Below are positions 30,329-37,357 of a stretch of DNA of 47,182 nucleotides, piece by piece. The DNA is from Anaerolineae bacterium (GTDB taxonomy: Bacteria > Chloroflexota > Anaerolineae > Promineifilales > Promineifilaceae). The notes under the pieces were generated by a model. That model made no database searches. It was not told the origin of the DNA and saw only the letters and a list, made by a program, of their open reading frames with translations. The position numbers and the translations under genes are program-made. How positions within the stretch are numbered: position 1 is the stretch's first letter; every line of letters starts with the position of its first letter. Where the stretch lies: positions 1 through 47,182 of the forward strand of contig JADLAX010000104.1 in NCBI GenBank assembly GCA_020848035.1. The letters are read 5' to 3'.

Positions 30329-30412
30329 CAAAGCAACAGGGTCGTCGTATTGCCACTGGTTAATGCAAAATTCTTTATTTCTTTTTGAAAGAACCATGAT
30401 GGAGGAAAAATC

Positions 30413-30778
30413 TTGGAAAGCACAACGACAAAAACCATTCTTTTTATCATCAATGATGCACCGTATGGGGACGAACGGCCGTATAACGCCCTGCGCCTGG
30501 CATTGAATCTGGTCAAGCGGGGTGGAATAACTATTCGTGTTTTTCTCACAGCGGATGGCGTGCTCTGCGCTCGCAAAGGACAAAAAACACCGACCGGCTA
30601 TTACAACATTGAACGGATGGTTAAATCCCTGGCCCGCCGTGGTGAAGTAGCCACTTGAGGCTCTTGCAGTGAGGCTCGCGGGCTCGAGTCAGAAGACAAA
30701 ATCGAAGGCGTGATGGCGGGTGGTATGGATTTACTGGGAGACTGGACGGTAGAAGCGGATCAAGTGATTGTATATTGA
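30413..30778 (+). CDS. DsrE-like sulfur-transfer protein with in-frame TGA (candidate selenocysteine at codon 82)
   Basis: TTG 30413 follows a strong GGAGG site (30401-30405). Codons 1-81 read as a DsrE/DsrF-fold protein (KTILFIINDAPYGDERPYNALRLALNL, VKRGGITIRVFLTADGVLCA). Codon 82 is TGA (30656-30658). The same frame then continues for 39 codons, GSCSEARGLESEDKIEG then VMAGGMDLLGDWTVEADQVI, to a second TGA at 30776. Family members have VxxCGxCxxARG here, so TGA stands exactly for the first Cys of a C-x-x-C pair, giving U-G-S-C. A UxxC redox motif is typical of selenoproteins, and DsrE-like selenoproteins have been reported. If TGA is a stop, the 81-residue product lacks its last strand and helix. 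The alternative is one nonsense mutation (TGC or TGT to TGA). It lies in a sulfur-handling operon. Confidence 0.8.
30673..30690 (+). other. Possible bacterial SECIS-like hairpin after the TGA
   Basis: GGCTC (30673-30677) can pair with GAGTC (30686-30690) with one G-U pair around the loop GCGGGCTC. The loop starts with G and begins 20 nt after the TGA, inside the spacing usual for bacterial SECIS elements. The stem is short, and an alternative fold pairs GCCACT with AGTGAGGC around the TGA itself. I consider it suggestive only. Confidence 0.35.
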
Positions 30779-30801
30779 TTACCGGATAAAGGAGAGAGTA
30801 T

Positions 30802-31908
30802 ATGGTTCAAGAAACGATCAAAATGGAATCATTGCGCGATATGCTGGCGCAGGAACGGCCGTTAACGATCCTCGATGTGCGCCCGACAGAAGAGTGGGCC
30901 GAATGGCGTATTCCCGGCAGCGTACACGTGGACGCTTACACTGCGCTGAAAGCCGGAGACCCAGACGCTCTGGCCGATGTGGATCTGCCCACCAATCAAC
31001 CGGTTGTCACCATTTGTGGTGCGGGCATTACCAGCCTGACGGCGGCCAGACAACTTCGCGAAAAAGGTTACCAGGCGCACTCCCTGGCCGGTGGGATGAA
31101 GGCGTGGAGCCTGGCCTGGAACAGCGCCGACGTGCCGCTGCCAGCCAGCCAGGTCCGGGTAATTCAACTACGACGGACGGGGAAGGGCTGTCTCTCTTAC
31201 CTCATCGGCTCCAGCGACGAGGCGCTGGTCATTGATGCTTCGCTGCCGCCGGACGTTTACGTAGCACTGGCCGAACAGCACGGCTGGCGCATCACGCAGG
31301 TTATCGATACCCATATCCACGCTGACCACCTATCGCGCAGCCGGCTGCTGGCCGAGATGACAGGCGCGACCCTTTACCTGCCGCAGAACGGCCGCGCCGC
31401 CCGCTTCACGCCGGTGCAGGATGGCGATGTGTTGGCAGTGGGCGACGGCCGTTTGCAGATACTGGAAACACCTGGCCATACCGAGGAAAGCGCTGCTTAC
31501 CTTCTTGACGAACAGGCACTTTTCAGCGGCGATACGCTCTTTCTTGATGGCGTCGGGCGGCCCGATTTGGAGGCCAAGCCTGAAGAAGCCCAGCGGCGGG
31601 CGCGCACGCTCTACCGGTCGCTGCAGCAGCTGCAACAGCTGCCCGGCGACGTGTTGATCCTGCCCGGTCATACCAGTGAACCGGTTCCTTTCGATGGCGC
31701 ACCTTTGGTGGCGACGCTACAAGCAGTACAGACACGGGTGTCGCGGCTGCAGCTGACAGAAACGGAATTCGTCAACTGGATATTGGCCCATCTGCCGCCC
31801 ACGCCGCCTAACCACAGCCACATCGTCTCGCTTAACGAAGCAGGCAGCTGGCCGGATGGGGACGTGACGGACCTGGAAGCAGGTGCCAACCGCTGCGCGG
31901 TGAGTTAA
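30802..31908 (+). CDS. Rhodanese domain fused to persulfide-dioxygenase-like metallo-beta-lactamase fold protein, 368 aa
   Basis: ATG 30802 follows AAAGGAGAGAG. Residues 8-110 form a rhodanese domain (ILDVRPTEEWAEWRIPGS; active loop TICGAGITS with Cys72). Residues 115-350 form an ETHE1/Blh-type metallo-beta-lactamase domain with the metal motif THIHADHLSRS (His171, His173, Asp175, His176). ETPGHTEESAAYLL (next metal His), FSGDTLFLDGVGRPD and LPGHTSEP follow. Such enzymes oxidise glutathione persulfide to sulfite. Known natural fusions often place the dioxygenase first, while here the rhodanese is N-terminal. With the DsrE-like protein and ArsR-rhodanese regulator upstream it should detoxify or mobilise sulfane sulfur. 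The MFS transporter starting 3 bp later might export a product such as sulfite; this last point is inference. Confidence 0.9.
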   Translation: MVQETIKMESLRDMLAQERPLTILDVRPTEEWAEWRIPGSVHVDAYTALKAGDPDALADVDLPTNQPVVTICGAGITSLTAARQLREKGYQAHSLAGGMKAWSLAWNSADVPLPASQVRVIQLRRTGKGCLSYLIGSSDEALVIDASLPPDVYVALAEQHGWRITQVIDTHIHADHLSRSRLLAEMTGATLYLPQNGRAARFTPVQDGDVLAVGDGRLQILETPGHTEESAAYLLDEQALFSGDTLFLDGVGRPDLEAKPEEAQRRARTLYRSLQQLQQLPGDVLILPGHTSEPVPFDGAPLVATLQAVQTRVSRLQLTETEFVNWILAHLPPTPPNHSHIVSLNEAGSWPDGDVTDLEAGANRCAVS

Positions 31909-31911
31909 ATT

Positions 31912-33234
31912 GTGGCCACAAACAAGGTAACTGCAAACATTCGTCTGGGTCTGCGCGCCAACTGGCAGCAGTTTGCGCTGCTGATTGTTGTCAATGCTTT
32001 TGTGGGCGCGATGGTGGGGCTGGAACGCACCGTGGTGCCGCTGATCGCCGAAGCGGATTTTGGTTTGGTTTCGCGCACGGCCGTTCTCTCCTTCATCGTC
32101 ACCTTTGGCGTAGTTAAGGCCATTGCCAACCTCTTCGCTGGCAGCCTGGGCGACCGGTGGGGCCGCAAGCGCATTCTCATTGCCGGCTGGCTGGTGGGGA
32201 TGCCGGTGCCGCTCCTGATTATTTTCGCTCCTAGCTGGGGCTGGATTATATTTGCCAACGTGCTACTGGGCATCAACCAGGGGCTGTGCTGGTCGACAAC
32301 AGTGATTATGAAGATCGACCTCGTTGGCCCCAAGCAGCGCGGCCTGGCGATGGGACTCAACGAGTTTGCCGGTTATCTGGCGGTATCGCTGGCGGCGCTG
32401 GGCAGCGGCTATCTGGCTGCTGCCTACGGTCTGCGCCCAGCGCCCTTCCTGCCCGGTTTGGTGCTGGCGGTGCTTGGGCTGCTCTTTTCTTTCTTTTTTG
32501 TGCGCGAGACGCGCCCCTTTGCCGAATTGGAGGCGCAGCTTGGCGGCGTAGAAAAAACAGGGAACGAAGATGTACCCTCTTTTGCCCAGATTTTGCTGCT
32601 GACCAGTTGGAAGGACAAGACACTATTCTCGGTGAGCCAGGCGGGTATGGTCAACAACCTGAACGACGGCATGGTGTGGGGGCTGCTGCCGTTGTTTCTG
32701 GCCGGTTTTGGGCTTTCGGTGGAGCGGATTGGGCTGCTGGCGGCAGCGTATCCGGGGGTGTGGGGCGTGAGCCAACTTTTCACCGGTGCGCTAAGCGACC
32801 GGATAGGACGTAAGGGGCTGATTGCCAGCGGCATGTGGGTGCAGGCGGTGGGCATTGGGCTGCTGGTGTGGGGGCGCAGCTTTTCCTGGTGGTTAACGGC
32901 CGTAGCCCTGCTGGGGCTGGGTACGGGCATGGTATATCCGACGCTGCTGGCAGCCATTTCCGACGTGGCCCATCCCACCTGGCGCGGTTCAGCGGTTGGC
33001 GTGTACCGGTTGTGGCGGGACGGTGGCTACGCCGTGGGGGCGCTGGCGTCCGGTTTCCTGGCAGACTTACTAGGAATGAACGCGGCTATCGCCGCCATTG
33101 GCGCACTCACGTTGCTGTCGGGCGTGGTAGTAACGGCCGTCATGCGAGAGACGCTGCCCAGGCTTATACCGGCTATTATCCCGATGGAAGAGTCGGATAT
33201 TAGCGAAGGGGGAATCAAGAAAAGGCATTTCTAA
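31912..33234 (+). CDS. Major facilitator superfamily transporter, 440 aa
   Basis: GTG 31912 begins 3 bp after the preceding stop. Twelve membrane helices are predicted. The MFS loop motif AGSLGDRWGRKRILIAGWL lies between helices 2 and 3 and recurs in relaxed form in the second half (TGALSDRIGRKGLIASG). A cytoplasmic loop of about 35 residues separates the halves (RETRPFAELEAQLGGVEK). The substrate cannot be told from sequence. Its place at the end of the ArsR-rhodanese/DsrE/persulfide-dioxygenase operon makes a sulfur anion or a toxic anion reasonable. The C-terminus ends in a charged tail, EESDISEGGIKKRHF. Confidence 0.9.
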   Translation: MATNKVTANIRLGLRANWQQFALLIVVNAFVGAMVGLERTVVPLIAEADFGLVSRTAVLSFIVTFGVVKAIANLFAGSLGDRWGRKRILIAGWLVGMPVPLLIIFAPSWGWIIFANVLLGINQGLCWSTTVIMKIDLVGPKQRGLAMGLNEFAGYLAVSLAALGSGYLAAAYGLRPAPFLPGLVLAVLGLLFSFFFVRETRPFAELEAQLGGVEKTGNEDVPSFAQILLLTSWKDKTLFSVSQAGMVNNLNDGMVWGLLPLFLAGFGLSVERIGLLAAAYPGVWGVSQLFTGALSDRIGRKGLIASGMWVQAVGIGLLVWGRSFSWWLTAVALLGLGTGMVYPTLLAAISDVAHPTWRGSAVGVYRLWRDGGYAVGALASGFLADLLGMNAAIAAIGALTLLSGVVVTAVMRETLPRLIPAIIPMEESDISEGGIKKRHF

Positions 33235-33295
33235 GGCATCTGCATACTAGTCATCGCTTAACCTTAGCGCACAGTTTCGTCCTTTTGCTCCCCAA

Positions 33296-33454
33296 ATGCC
33301 AGTGACAACCATTGTTGGCAGTCTGGCAGATGAGTTGACAACCGGTGAAATTATCGCTGCGTATCCTCAGTTGACTGTGGTTGAAGTGCAGGCTGCGTTG
33401 GGCTACGCAGCAGATGTCATGGGCCAAGAATTACTGTTATCTTTTGCCAATTAA
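33296..33454 (+). pseudogene. DUF433-type antitoxin fragment, 52 aa
   Basis: The reading frame encodes TIVGSLADELTTGEIIAAYP followed by QLTVVEVQAALGYAADVMGQ. This matches the C-terminal half of DUF433 antitoxin-like proteins (the 'G-x-x-x-E-I-L-x-x-Y-P-x-L-T-x-x-D-V-x-A-A-L-x-Y-A' block). The N-terminal half that normally precedes it is not present in the frame, so it is likely a relic. It is followed at once by a truncated partner-like gene. Confidence 0.55.
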
Positions 33455-33457
33455 GTG

Positions 33458-33538
33458 ATGCGCATTAGTATCGATGAAGACGTTCCTCCCGCTACCGCTG
33501 CCTGGTTGTATGAAAAAGGTTACGAGCCGGTTGGCAGA
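33458..33538 (+). pseudogene. Truncated DUF5615-like (PIN-fold) toxin start
   Basis: MRISIDEDVPPATAAWLYEK matches the MRFLIDExLxPxxAxxLxxxG start of DUF5615 PIN-like proteins, usual partners of DUF433. After about 28 codons the similarity ends and the frame runs into the antisense of the neighbouring leftward gene. It is a deletion remnant. Confidence 0.45.
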
Positions 33539-33949
33539 TTACATCCCTTCTCTGGAAACAATCCGTTCCCAGTTGTGAAGGGCGAAGAAAACAATTGCGC
33601 CAGCTTCGACGATTCGCCCGGCCAATAAAACCTGGCTCCCGGCGCGGAAAGTTGTCCCGGCCACGACTAACCAGATGCCCAAATTGAGGAGAATAAAAGC
33701 GATTTGGGCGTAAATTTCATTGGGCCGACGCGGATGTTTCCAGTAGCGGGGCAAAATCCAGAAGGCAACGCCCATCGTGAGCTGTACGATCCAACCCATG
33801 AGCAAAAACTCGATGTGAGCCGGCAGCCAACCCCATAAGGCTGGATGCAGCGGTATGCCTTTGTGCGTTAACAACAGCGCTCCAAAAGTGAATCCCAACA
33901 GGAGGTAAATAAAGGCGACACGGATAAGCCACTGGCTGAGTCGAGGCAT
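33539..33949 (-). CDS. Small heme-copper-oxidase-like membrane protein, 136 aa
   Basis: Four membrane helices. The second contains PAHIEFLLMGWIVQLTMGVAFWILPRYW, which mirrors the H-x-x-x-x-x-x-G-W-x-x-x-x-x-x-G-x-x-Y-W-x-x-P helix of CcoN/NorB-type subunit I, including the heme-ligand-like His. The protein covers only the first third of a normal subunit I, so it is not a complete oxidase. It is the last gene of the leftward operon, 1 bp after its paralogue at 33951-34382. A role in NO or heme chemistry with the NnrS-like protein upstream is plausible. The catalytic metal site is not evident. Confidence 0.7.
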   Translation of the reverse strand: MPRLSQWLIRVAFIYLLLGFTFGALLLTHKGIPLHPALWGWLPAHIEFLLMGWIVQLTMGVAFWILPRYWKHPRRPNEIYAQIAFILLNLGIWLVVAGTTFRAGSQVLLAGRIVEAGAIVFFALHNWERIVSREGM

Positions 33950-33950
33950 G

Positions 33951-34382
33951 TTACTCTCCGCGATATTTTTCTTTTACGCGCGGCCAGGCCAGGACGACAA
34001 AAAGGACAGCCGCCAGCCATTGCAGCAGCGCAGAAAGTGCCAGCAGCCAGCCCCACCCCGCTTCTGAGCGTGTACTGGTCAGAGGCTCGCCGATGACGCG
34101 CAGCAACAAGCCTGCATTCAACAGAATGTAGCTGGCCCAACCAAGCCGCTCATTACCCCGTGGTCGCGCCCGGGTAATGATGGGAAACATCCAGTAGATA
34201 ACGCCAAAGATCATCTGGGTCACCCAGCCTACCAGGAAGAGATGAAAATAGGCCGGGTTCATAAAACGGATGAAAGATGGCAGGTTGAGGGCATTGGGTA
34301 AAGCCAGCACAATAGCTAGCAGTAAAGCGGCAACCAGATAGGCCAGCGCCGATTTTATGTACCAACGGGTCAGAAGGGGCAT
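33951..34382 (-). CDS. Second small heme-copper-oxidase-like membrane protein, 143 aa
   Basis: A paralogue of the next gene downstream: four helices with NPAYFHLFLVGWVTQMIFGVIYWMFPI in the second. Here the His lies two positions later than in the paralogue's AHIEF. It has an RxxG-ended cytoplasmic loop (TRARPRGNERLGWASY). The pair could form a heterodimer that mimics a larger helix bundle. It is 15 bp after the NnrS-like gene on the same strand, with an AAGGAGACAGGC ribosome site. No close functional name is available to me; cytochrome-c-oxidase-subunit-I-like is the best description. Confidence 0.7.
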   Translation of the reverse strand: MPLLTRWYIKSALAYLVAALLLAIVLALPNALNLPSFIRFMNPAYFHLFLVGWVTQMIFGVIYWMFPIITRARPRGNERLGWASYILLNAGLLLRVIGEPLTSTRSEAGWGWLLALSALLQWLAAVLFVVLAWPRVKEKYRGE

Positions 34383-34397
34383 AGCCTGTCTCCTTGT

Positions 34398-35516
34398 TTA
34401 TAACTTCTTTCTAGCCCGTATGGCAGCAACGGCCGTTACCAGCAAAAACATCACTACTGCCACCTCATTCAGCAAACCTCCCCAACGCCGCAGCGGCAGC
34501 CATAGCAGCAAGTCGCCCAGCACACGCATCACCAGTGAGAGATGCAACAGTGCCAGATGGACGTAAAACAGGGGCGTATACGGTACCTGGATGCCCAGCA
34601 CAGCCGGAACAATCACCGGCGCATGGCCAAAAATCATGGAGAAGACAAAACCCAGGAAAATGGTGTGTAACAGCGCATCATAAATGGGTCCGGCTCCATA
34701 CTGCCCGCCATAGACCAGCCAGAACAGCCCGCCGATGATGAGCCAGACATATCCCGGCACCAGACAGGCCGCAATAAAGCGGGTCAACCCTTTCTGCCGA
34801 ATCGTGCGCCGGGCAATGTCGAAACGCAGCAGCCACACTCCCAGAGCGATCAAGGCTGTCCCGGCCAACCGTATACCAGCATCCAGCGTGACCAGAGAGA
34901 CCAGTAATCCAACCAGAAACAGCCCGATGATCCCGAGGAAGGAGATACGCGCCGTTTGCTTCAATAACAATACCCGCGCCAACTCTAATCGTTCACCGGC
35001 GATGGTCAGAATGAGAAAACCGGCCCACCAGGGTACAACCTGGAAAATGGGCCAGCCGGCCAGCCACAAGCTATTGCCTACCAGCCACAGCAGCGCCCCC
35101 ACTCCCATGACAGCATGGTCGGTTGTCGGCTGCAGGCGGTAGATGACGACGAAGATAAGCACCAAACCTAATGCACCCAACGTACTCAAACCGCGCGGCA
35201 CGGCCGTTGGCAGCGCCAAAAACAGGGCAACTGCCGCCAATCCGGCCAGCAGTGGCGACAGGTAATAGAGGCGACGGCCGTTCTGGTTCTGACTCAAAGC
35301 CACCGCTCGCTCCAGGCTAATTAATGTGCCCAGGAAGCCAGAAACCATCAGTGGGCCATGTTGGGCTGGCAACCGCAGTGCCAACGGTGGCAGCTGCCAG
35401 CCCAGGCGAATCAAGCCAGCCCACAGTCCGGCCAGCAAGGCGAGCGCCGCCAGGATCATCAGCGGTGCCCGCTGCCGGTAACGCGCACGCGATTGGGCGG
35501 GAACAGGGCGAGCCAT
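34398..35516 (-). CDS. NnrS-like multi-heme-Cu membrane protein, about 372 aa
   Basis: I place the start at ATG 35516, 5 bp after the DUF2249 stop, rather than the upstream TTG at 35549 inside that gene. About eleven to twelve membrane helices. Conserved elements include PAQHGPLMVSGFLGTLISLERAVAL near the N-terminus and HTIFLGFVFSMIFGHAPVIVPAVLG in the C-terminal half. These contain the His residues expected of the NnrS heme/copper membrane family. In proteobacteria NnrS protects against nitric oxide and is controlled with denitrification genes. The neighbouring DUF2249 and TusA-like genes and the FNR-type promoter at the operon head fit that setting. The function here is inferred from family and context. 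Confidence 0.7.
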   Translation of the reverse strand: MARPVPAQSRARYRQRAPLMILAALALLAGLWAGLIRLGWQLPPLALRLPAQHGPLMVSGFLGTLISLERAVALSQNQNGRRLYYLSPLLAGLAAVALFLALPTAVPRGLSTLGALGLVLIFVVIYRLQPTTDHAVMGVGALLWLVGNSLWLAGWPIFQVVPWWAGFLILTIAGERLELARVLLLKQTARISFLGIIGLFLVGLLVSLVTLDAGIRLAGTALIALGVWLLRFDIARRTIRQKGLTRFIAACLVPGYVWLIIGGLFWLVYGGQYGAGPIYDALLHTIFLGFVFSMIFGHAPVIVPAVLGIQVPYTPLFYVHLALLHLSLVMRVLGDLLLWLPLRRWGGLLNEVAVVMFLLVTAVAAIRARKKL

Positions 35517-35521
35517 GGGCT

Positions 35522-35752
35522 CTAGCGACGGCCGATGCGCACGCGCCAAGCCTGCGGACCCTGTTCCAGATATTCCCAGGTGAACTGGTCGGTCCGTTCA
35601 GCCTGGAATTGGTAGAAAAGCGGCTTTGGATCGTGGTCGTTGACCAAAACAAAGCTTTCATCCGTATCTAGTGCTTCAAACTGGTCAAAGATAAGCGGGT
35701 GCCGCTGCATGGGTGGAATGGTACGGATGTCTAATGTGGTTTCGTTGCTCAT
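35522..35752 (-). CDS. DUF2249 domain protein, 76 aa
   Basis: ATG 35752 has GGAGG nine bases upstream, which favours it over an in-frame TTG at 35758. The sequence shows the DUF2249 pattern LDIRTIPPMQRHPLIFDQFE and a terminal WEYLEQGPQAWRVRIGR. Between them lie the family's LVNDHDPKPLFYQF block with conserved His-Asp-Pro. DUF2249 proteins share the TusA/SirA-like fold and are frequent beside nitrite/NO reductase and NnrS genes. The exact role is unknown. It sits inside the tightly spaced leftward operon between an unknown helical protein and the NnrS-like gene. Confidence 0.9.
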   Translation of the reverse strand: MSNETTLDIRTIPPMQRHPLIFDQFEALDTDESFVLVNDHDPKPLFYQFQAERTDQFTWEYLEQGPQAWRVRIGRR

Positions 35753-35754
35753 AA

Positions 35755-36129
35755 TCAAATGCCTCCAAGTTGATTTGTAAGAATTTTTACTGCATTTTGT
35801 AAATCGGCGGCGGTAAGGAAAACGTCCGTTGCCGATTTAGAATCATGTTGTAGAAGATACGCTAATAGTTGTTTGGTCTGGCGCAGTAAGGCCGTGTCTT
35901 TTTCAATCCCGACCTGTTGCAGCTGCATTTTCAGAACAGTTTGACGTTCTAATGAAGCAGGTCCGACGTCAAGAATGTCATTGGCTACGCCCGGATATTT
36001 TTCTGCCAGGAAATGCTTTAAGGCCGCATATGTTTTGACGTCGGGTCGCGTTTGCGCAAAGCTGTTTGGCCGACATTGGGCTGCGGCTGCGGCTGACATG
36101 GCCAGTGTAATTGCATCTATCTGGTTCAT
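35755..36129 (-). CDS. Hypothetical helical protein, 124 aa
   Basis: I do not recognise this family. It is predicted all-alpha and soluble. An Ala-rich N-terminus (AMSAAAAAQCRP) with one Cys is followed by amphipathic helices (TYAALKHFLAEKYPGVANDI, RQTKQLLAYLLQHD). Its ATG overlaps the end of the TusA-like gene by 4 bp (ATGA), and its end adjoins the DUF2249 gene, so it is a fixed member of the operon. It might be a carrier-protein-like partner of the sulfur-transfer proteins, but nothing in the sequence proves this. Confidence 0.65.
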   Translation of the reverse strand: MNQIDAITLAMSAAAAAQCRPNSFAQTRPDVKTYAALKHFLAEKYPGVANDILDVGPASLERQTVLKMQLQQVGIEKDTALLRQTKQLLAYLLQHDSKSATDVFLTAADLQNAVKILTNQLGGI

Positions 36130-36392
36130 ACAGCCTCCTTACGGATCAAATAATGATATTCACGACGCCAGAAGGGACCGCTTTTAGTTGCGTCTAACAT
36201 TGTATGCCCGGCGCGAGCAGCCCAATCTTCCAGTTCGCGCTGTGAGGCGGCATCCGTACTCAAAATTAGTAGCGTTTCCCCTGCTGAAAGCGTCACCATG
36301 ATTTCCAATAGTTTGACAAAGCCTGCCGCACAATCACTACCGCGATTATCTAACGTTCGGGTGGCCAACAAAGGGCTTTCAATTGCCATCAT
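36126..36392 (-). CDS. TusA/SirA-like sulfur-carrier protein with altered active motif, 88 aa
   Basis: Residues 12-80 follow the TusA fold (TLDNRGSDCAAGFVKLLEIM, SAGETLLILSTDAASQRELE, WAARAGHTMLDATKSG). The active Cys (Cys21) is kept, but the usual C-P-x-P that caps the first helix is C-A-A-G here. TusA proteins carry persulfide sulfur on that Cys. Loss of both prolines suggests a divergent subclass. The start ATG overlaps the stop of the CopD-like gene by one base (TAATG). It could receive sulfur from the DsrE/rhodanese proteins encoded nearby at 30-32 kb, but that link is inference. Confidence 0.75.
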   Translation of the reverse strand: MMAIESPLLATRTLDNRGSDCAAGFVKLLEIMVTLSAGETLLILSTDAASQRELEDWAARAGHTMLDATKSGPFWRREYHYLIRKEAV

Positions 36393-37357
36393 TAACGCTC
36401 CTTAGCGTACAAATCATCGAGTTTGCACATGCCGGAGATAGGGGAGCAAGCTCGCCACATCGGGCATGTCAGAAAGACGACGATGAGGACGCCGATTAGC
36501 AACAGTTTGGCAAGGATTAACCAGCCAAAAGTTGAAGCTGTTAATGCATTGAGATTAAAACCAACGTAACGATATGCCTGGATAAAACCGGACACGATTA
36601 GCGTCGGTAAGATGAGCCGTACCGCTATCCTAAACCGCTCCAGTTGCTGGCTGGCAGCGATTACCACCGGCACAGAAACGATGTCTCGCGCCGCTGGTAC
36701 AGTGATGAAGATATTCCACACGGCGCCGCCAAACCAGAGGCCAAATGCGGCTAAGTGGAGCCAGCGGACCAGCAGCGGCCAAGCCTGCCCACCCTGCGCC
36801 AGCGTTACATCAAATCCAGCCAGCACCAGGGCATCTAGCAGTAGCAACAGGAGGACAAACCGTGCCAGGTTGCGTTCAACAAAAGGATTTTTCTGGCGAC
36901 GGCCGTAAGCGTCTACACCTGCCGCCAGCATAATCATGGCTAGAAGGTAAATTTCTGCTTCTACTATCCATCCATTGACACCCCAGCCAGCAAAACGAAA
37001 GAGATCGTAAACGGCCGTTAGGGCAAAAATTGGCAGGATGATCTGAGTTAATCGCCGAAAACGAGCAAAGGAAGCGGACGTAAATTGGATGAAATAGGGC
37101 TGCTGCGCCTGTTTCTGCGCTGGCCGCGTAAACAGCCCTTTCCACATAAATCCCCCCGCCAGCGCGGCAAAGCTAACAAGATGCAGCCAACGAGTAGCTA
37201 CCTGGGACCAGGTACCCGCACCATGTGTACTCATAGTTAGCCAGATACCAATAAAAGAAGCAATGGTTATCACCGTCAGCGCCACCTTGGGCAGCACGTA
37301 CTTATCTAATAGTTGTGTAGACTTGGAAACAGGAAGCAAAGGTTGTAATGTACTCAT
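36392..37357 (-). CDS. CopD-like membrane protein, 321 aa
   Basis: Eight or so helices. Two conserved His-containing helices are of the type found in CopD (copper import) and related cytochrome-b-like proteins: VATRWLHLVSFAALAGGFMW and LVRWLHLAAFGLWFGGAVWN. The C-terminal tail is unusual: CPMWRACSPISGMCKLDDLY has three Cys in 14 residues and could bind copper or an Fe-S or heme factor. It overlaps the Mrp gene by 4 bp. The operon with NnrS-like and heme-copper-like proteins suggests a role in copper or heme supply, or in electron transfer. The substrate is not determined by the sequence. Confidence 0.7.
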   Translation of the reverse strand: MSTLQPLLPVSKSTQLLDKYVLPKVALTVITIASFIGIWLTMSTHGAGTWSQVATRWLHLVSFAALAGGFMWKGLFTRPAQKQAQQPYFIQFTSASFARFRRLTQIILPIFALTAVYDLFRFAGWGVNGWIVEAEIYLLAMIMLAAGVDAYGRRQKNPFVERNLARFVLLLLLLDALVLAGFDVTLAQGGQAWPLLVRWLHLAAFGLWFGGAVWNIFITVPAARDIVSVPVVIAASQQLERFRIAVRLILPTLIVSGFIQAYRYVGFNLNALTASTFGWLILAKLLLIGVLIVVFLTCPMWRACSPISGMCKLDDLYAKER

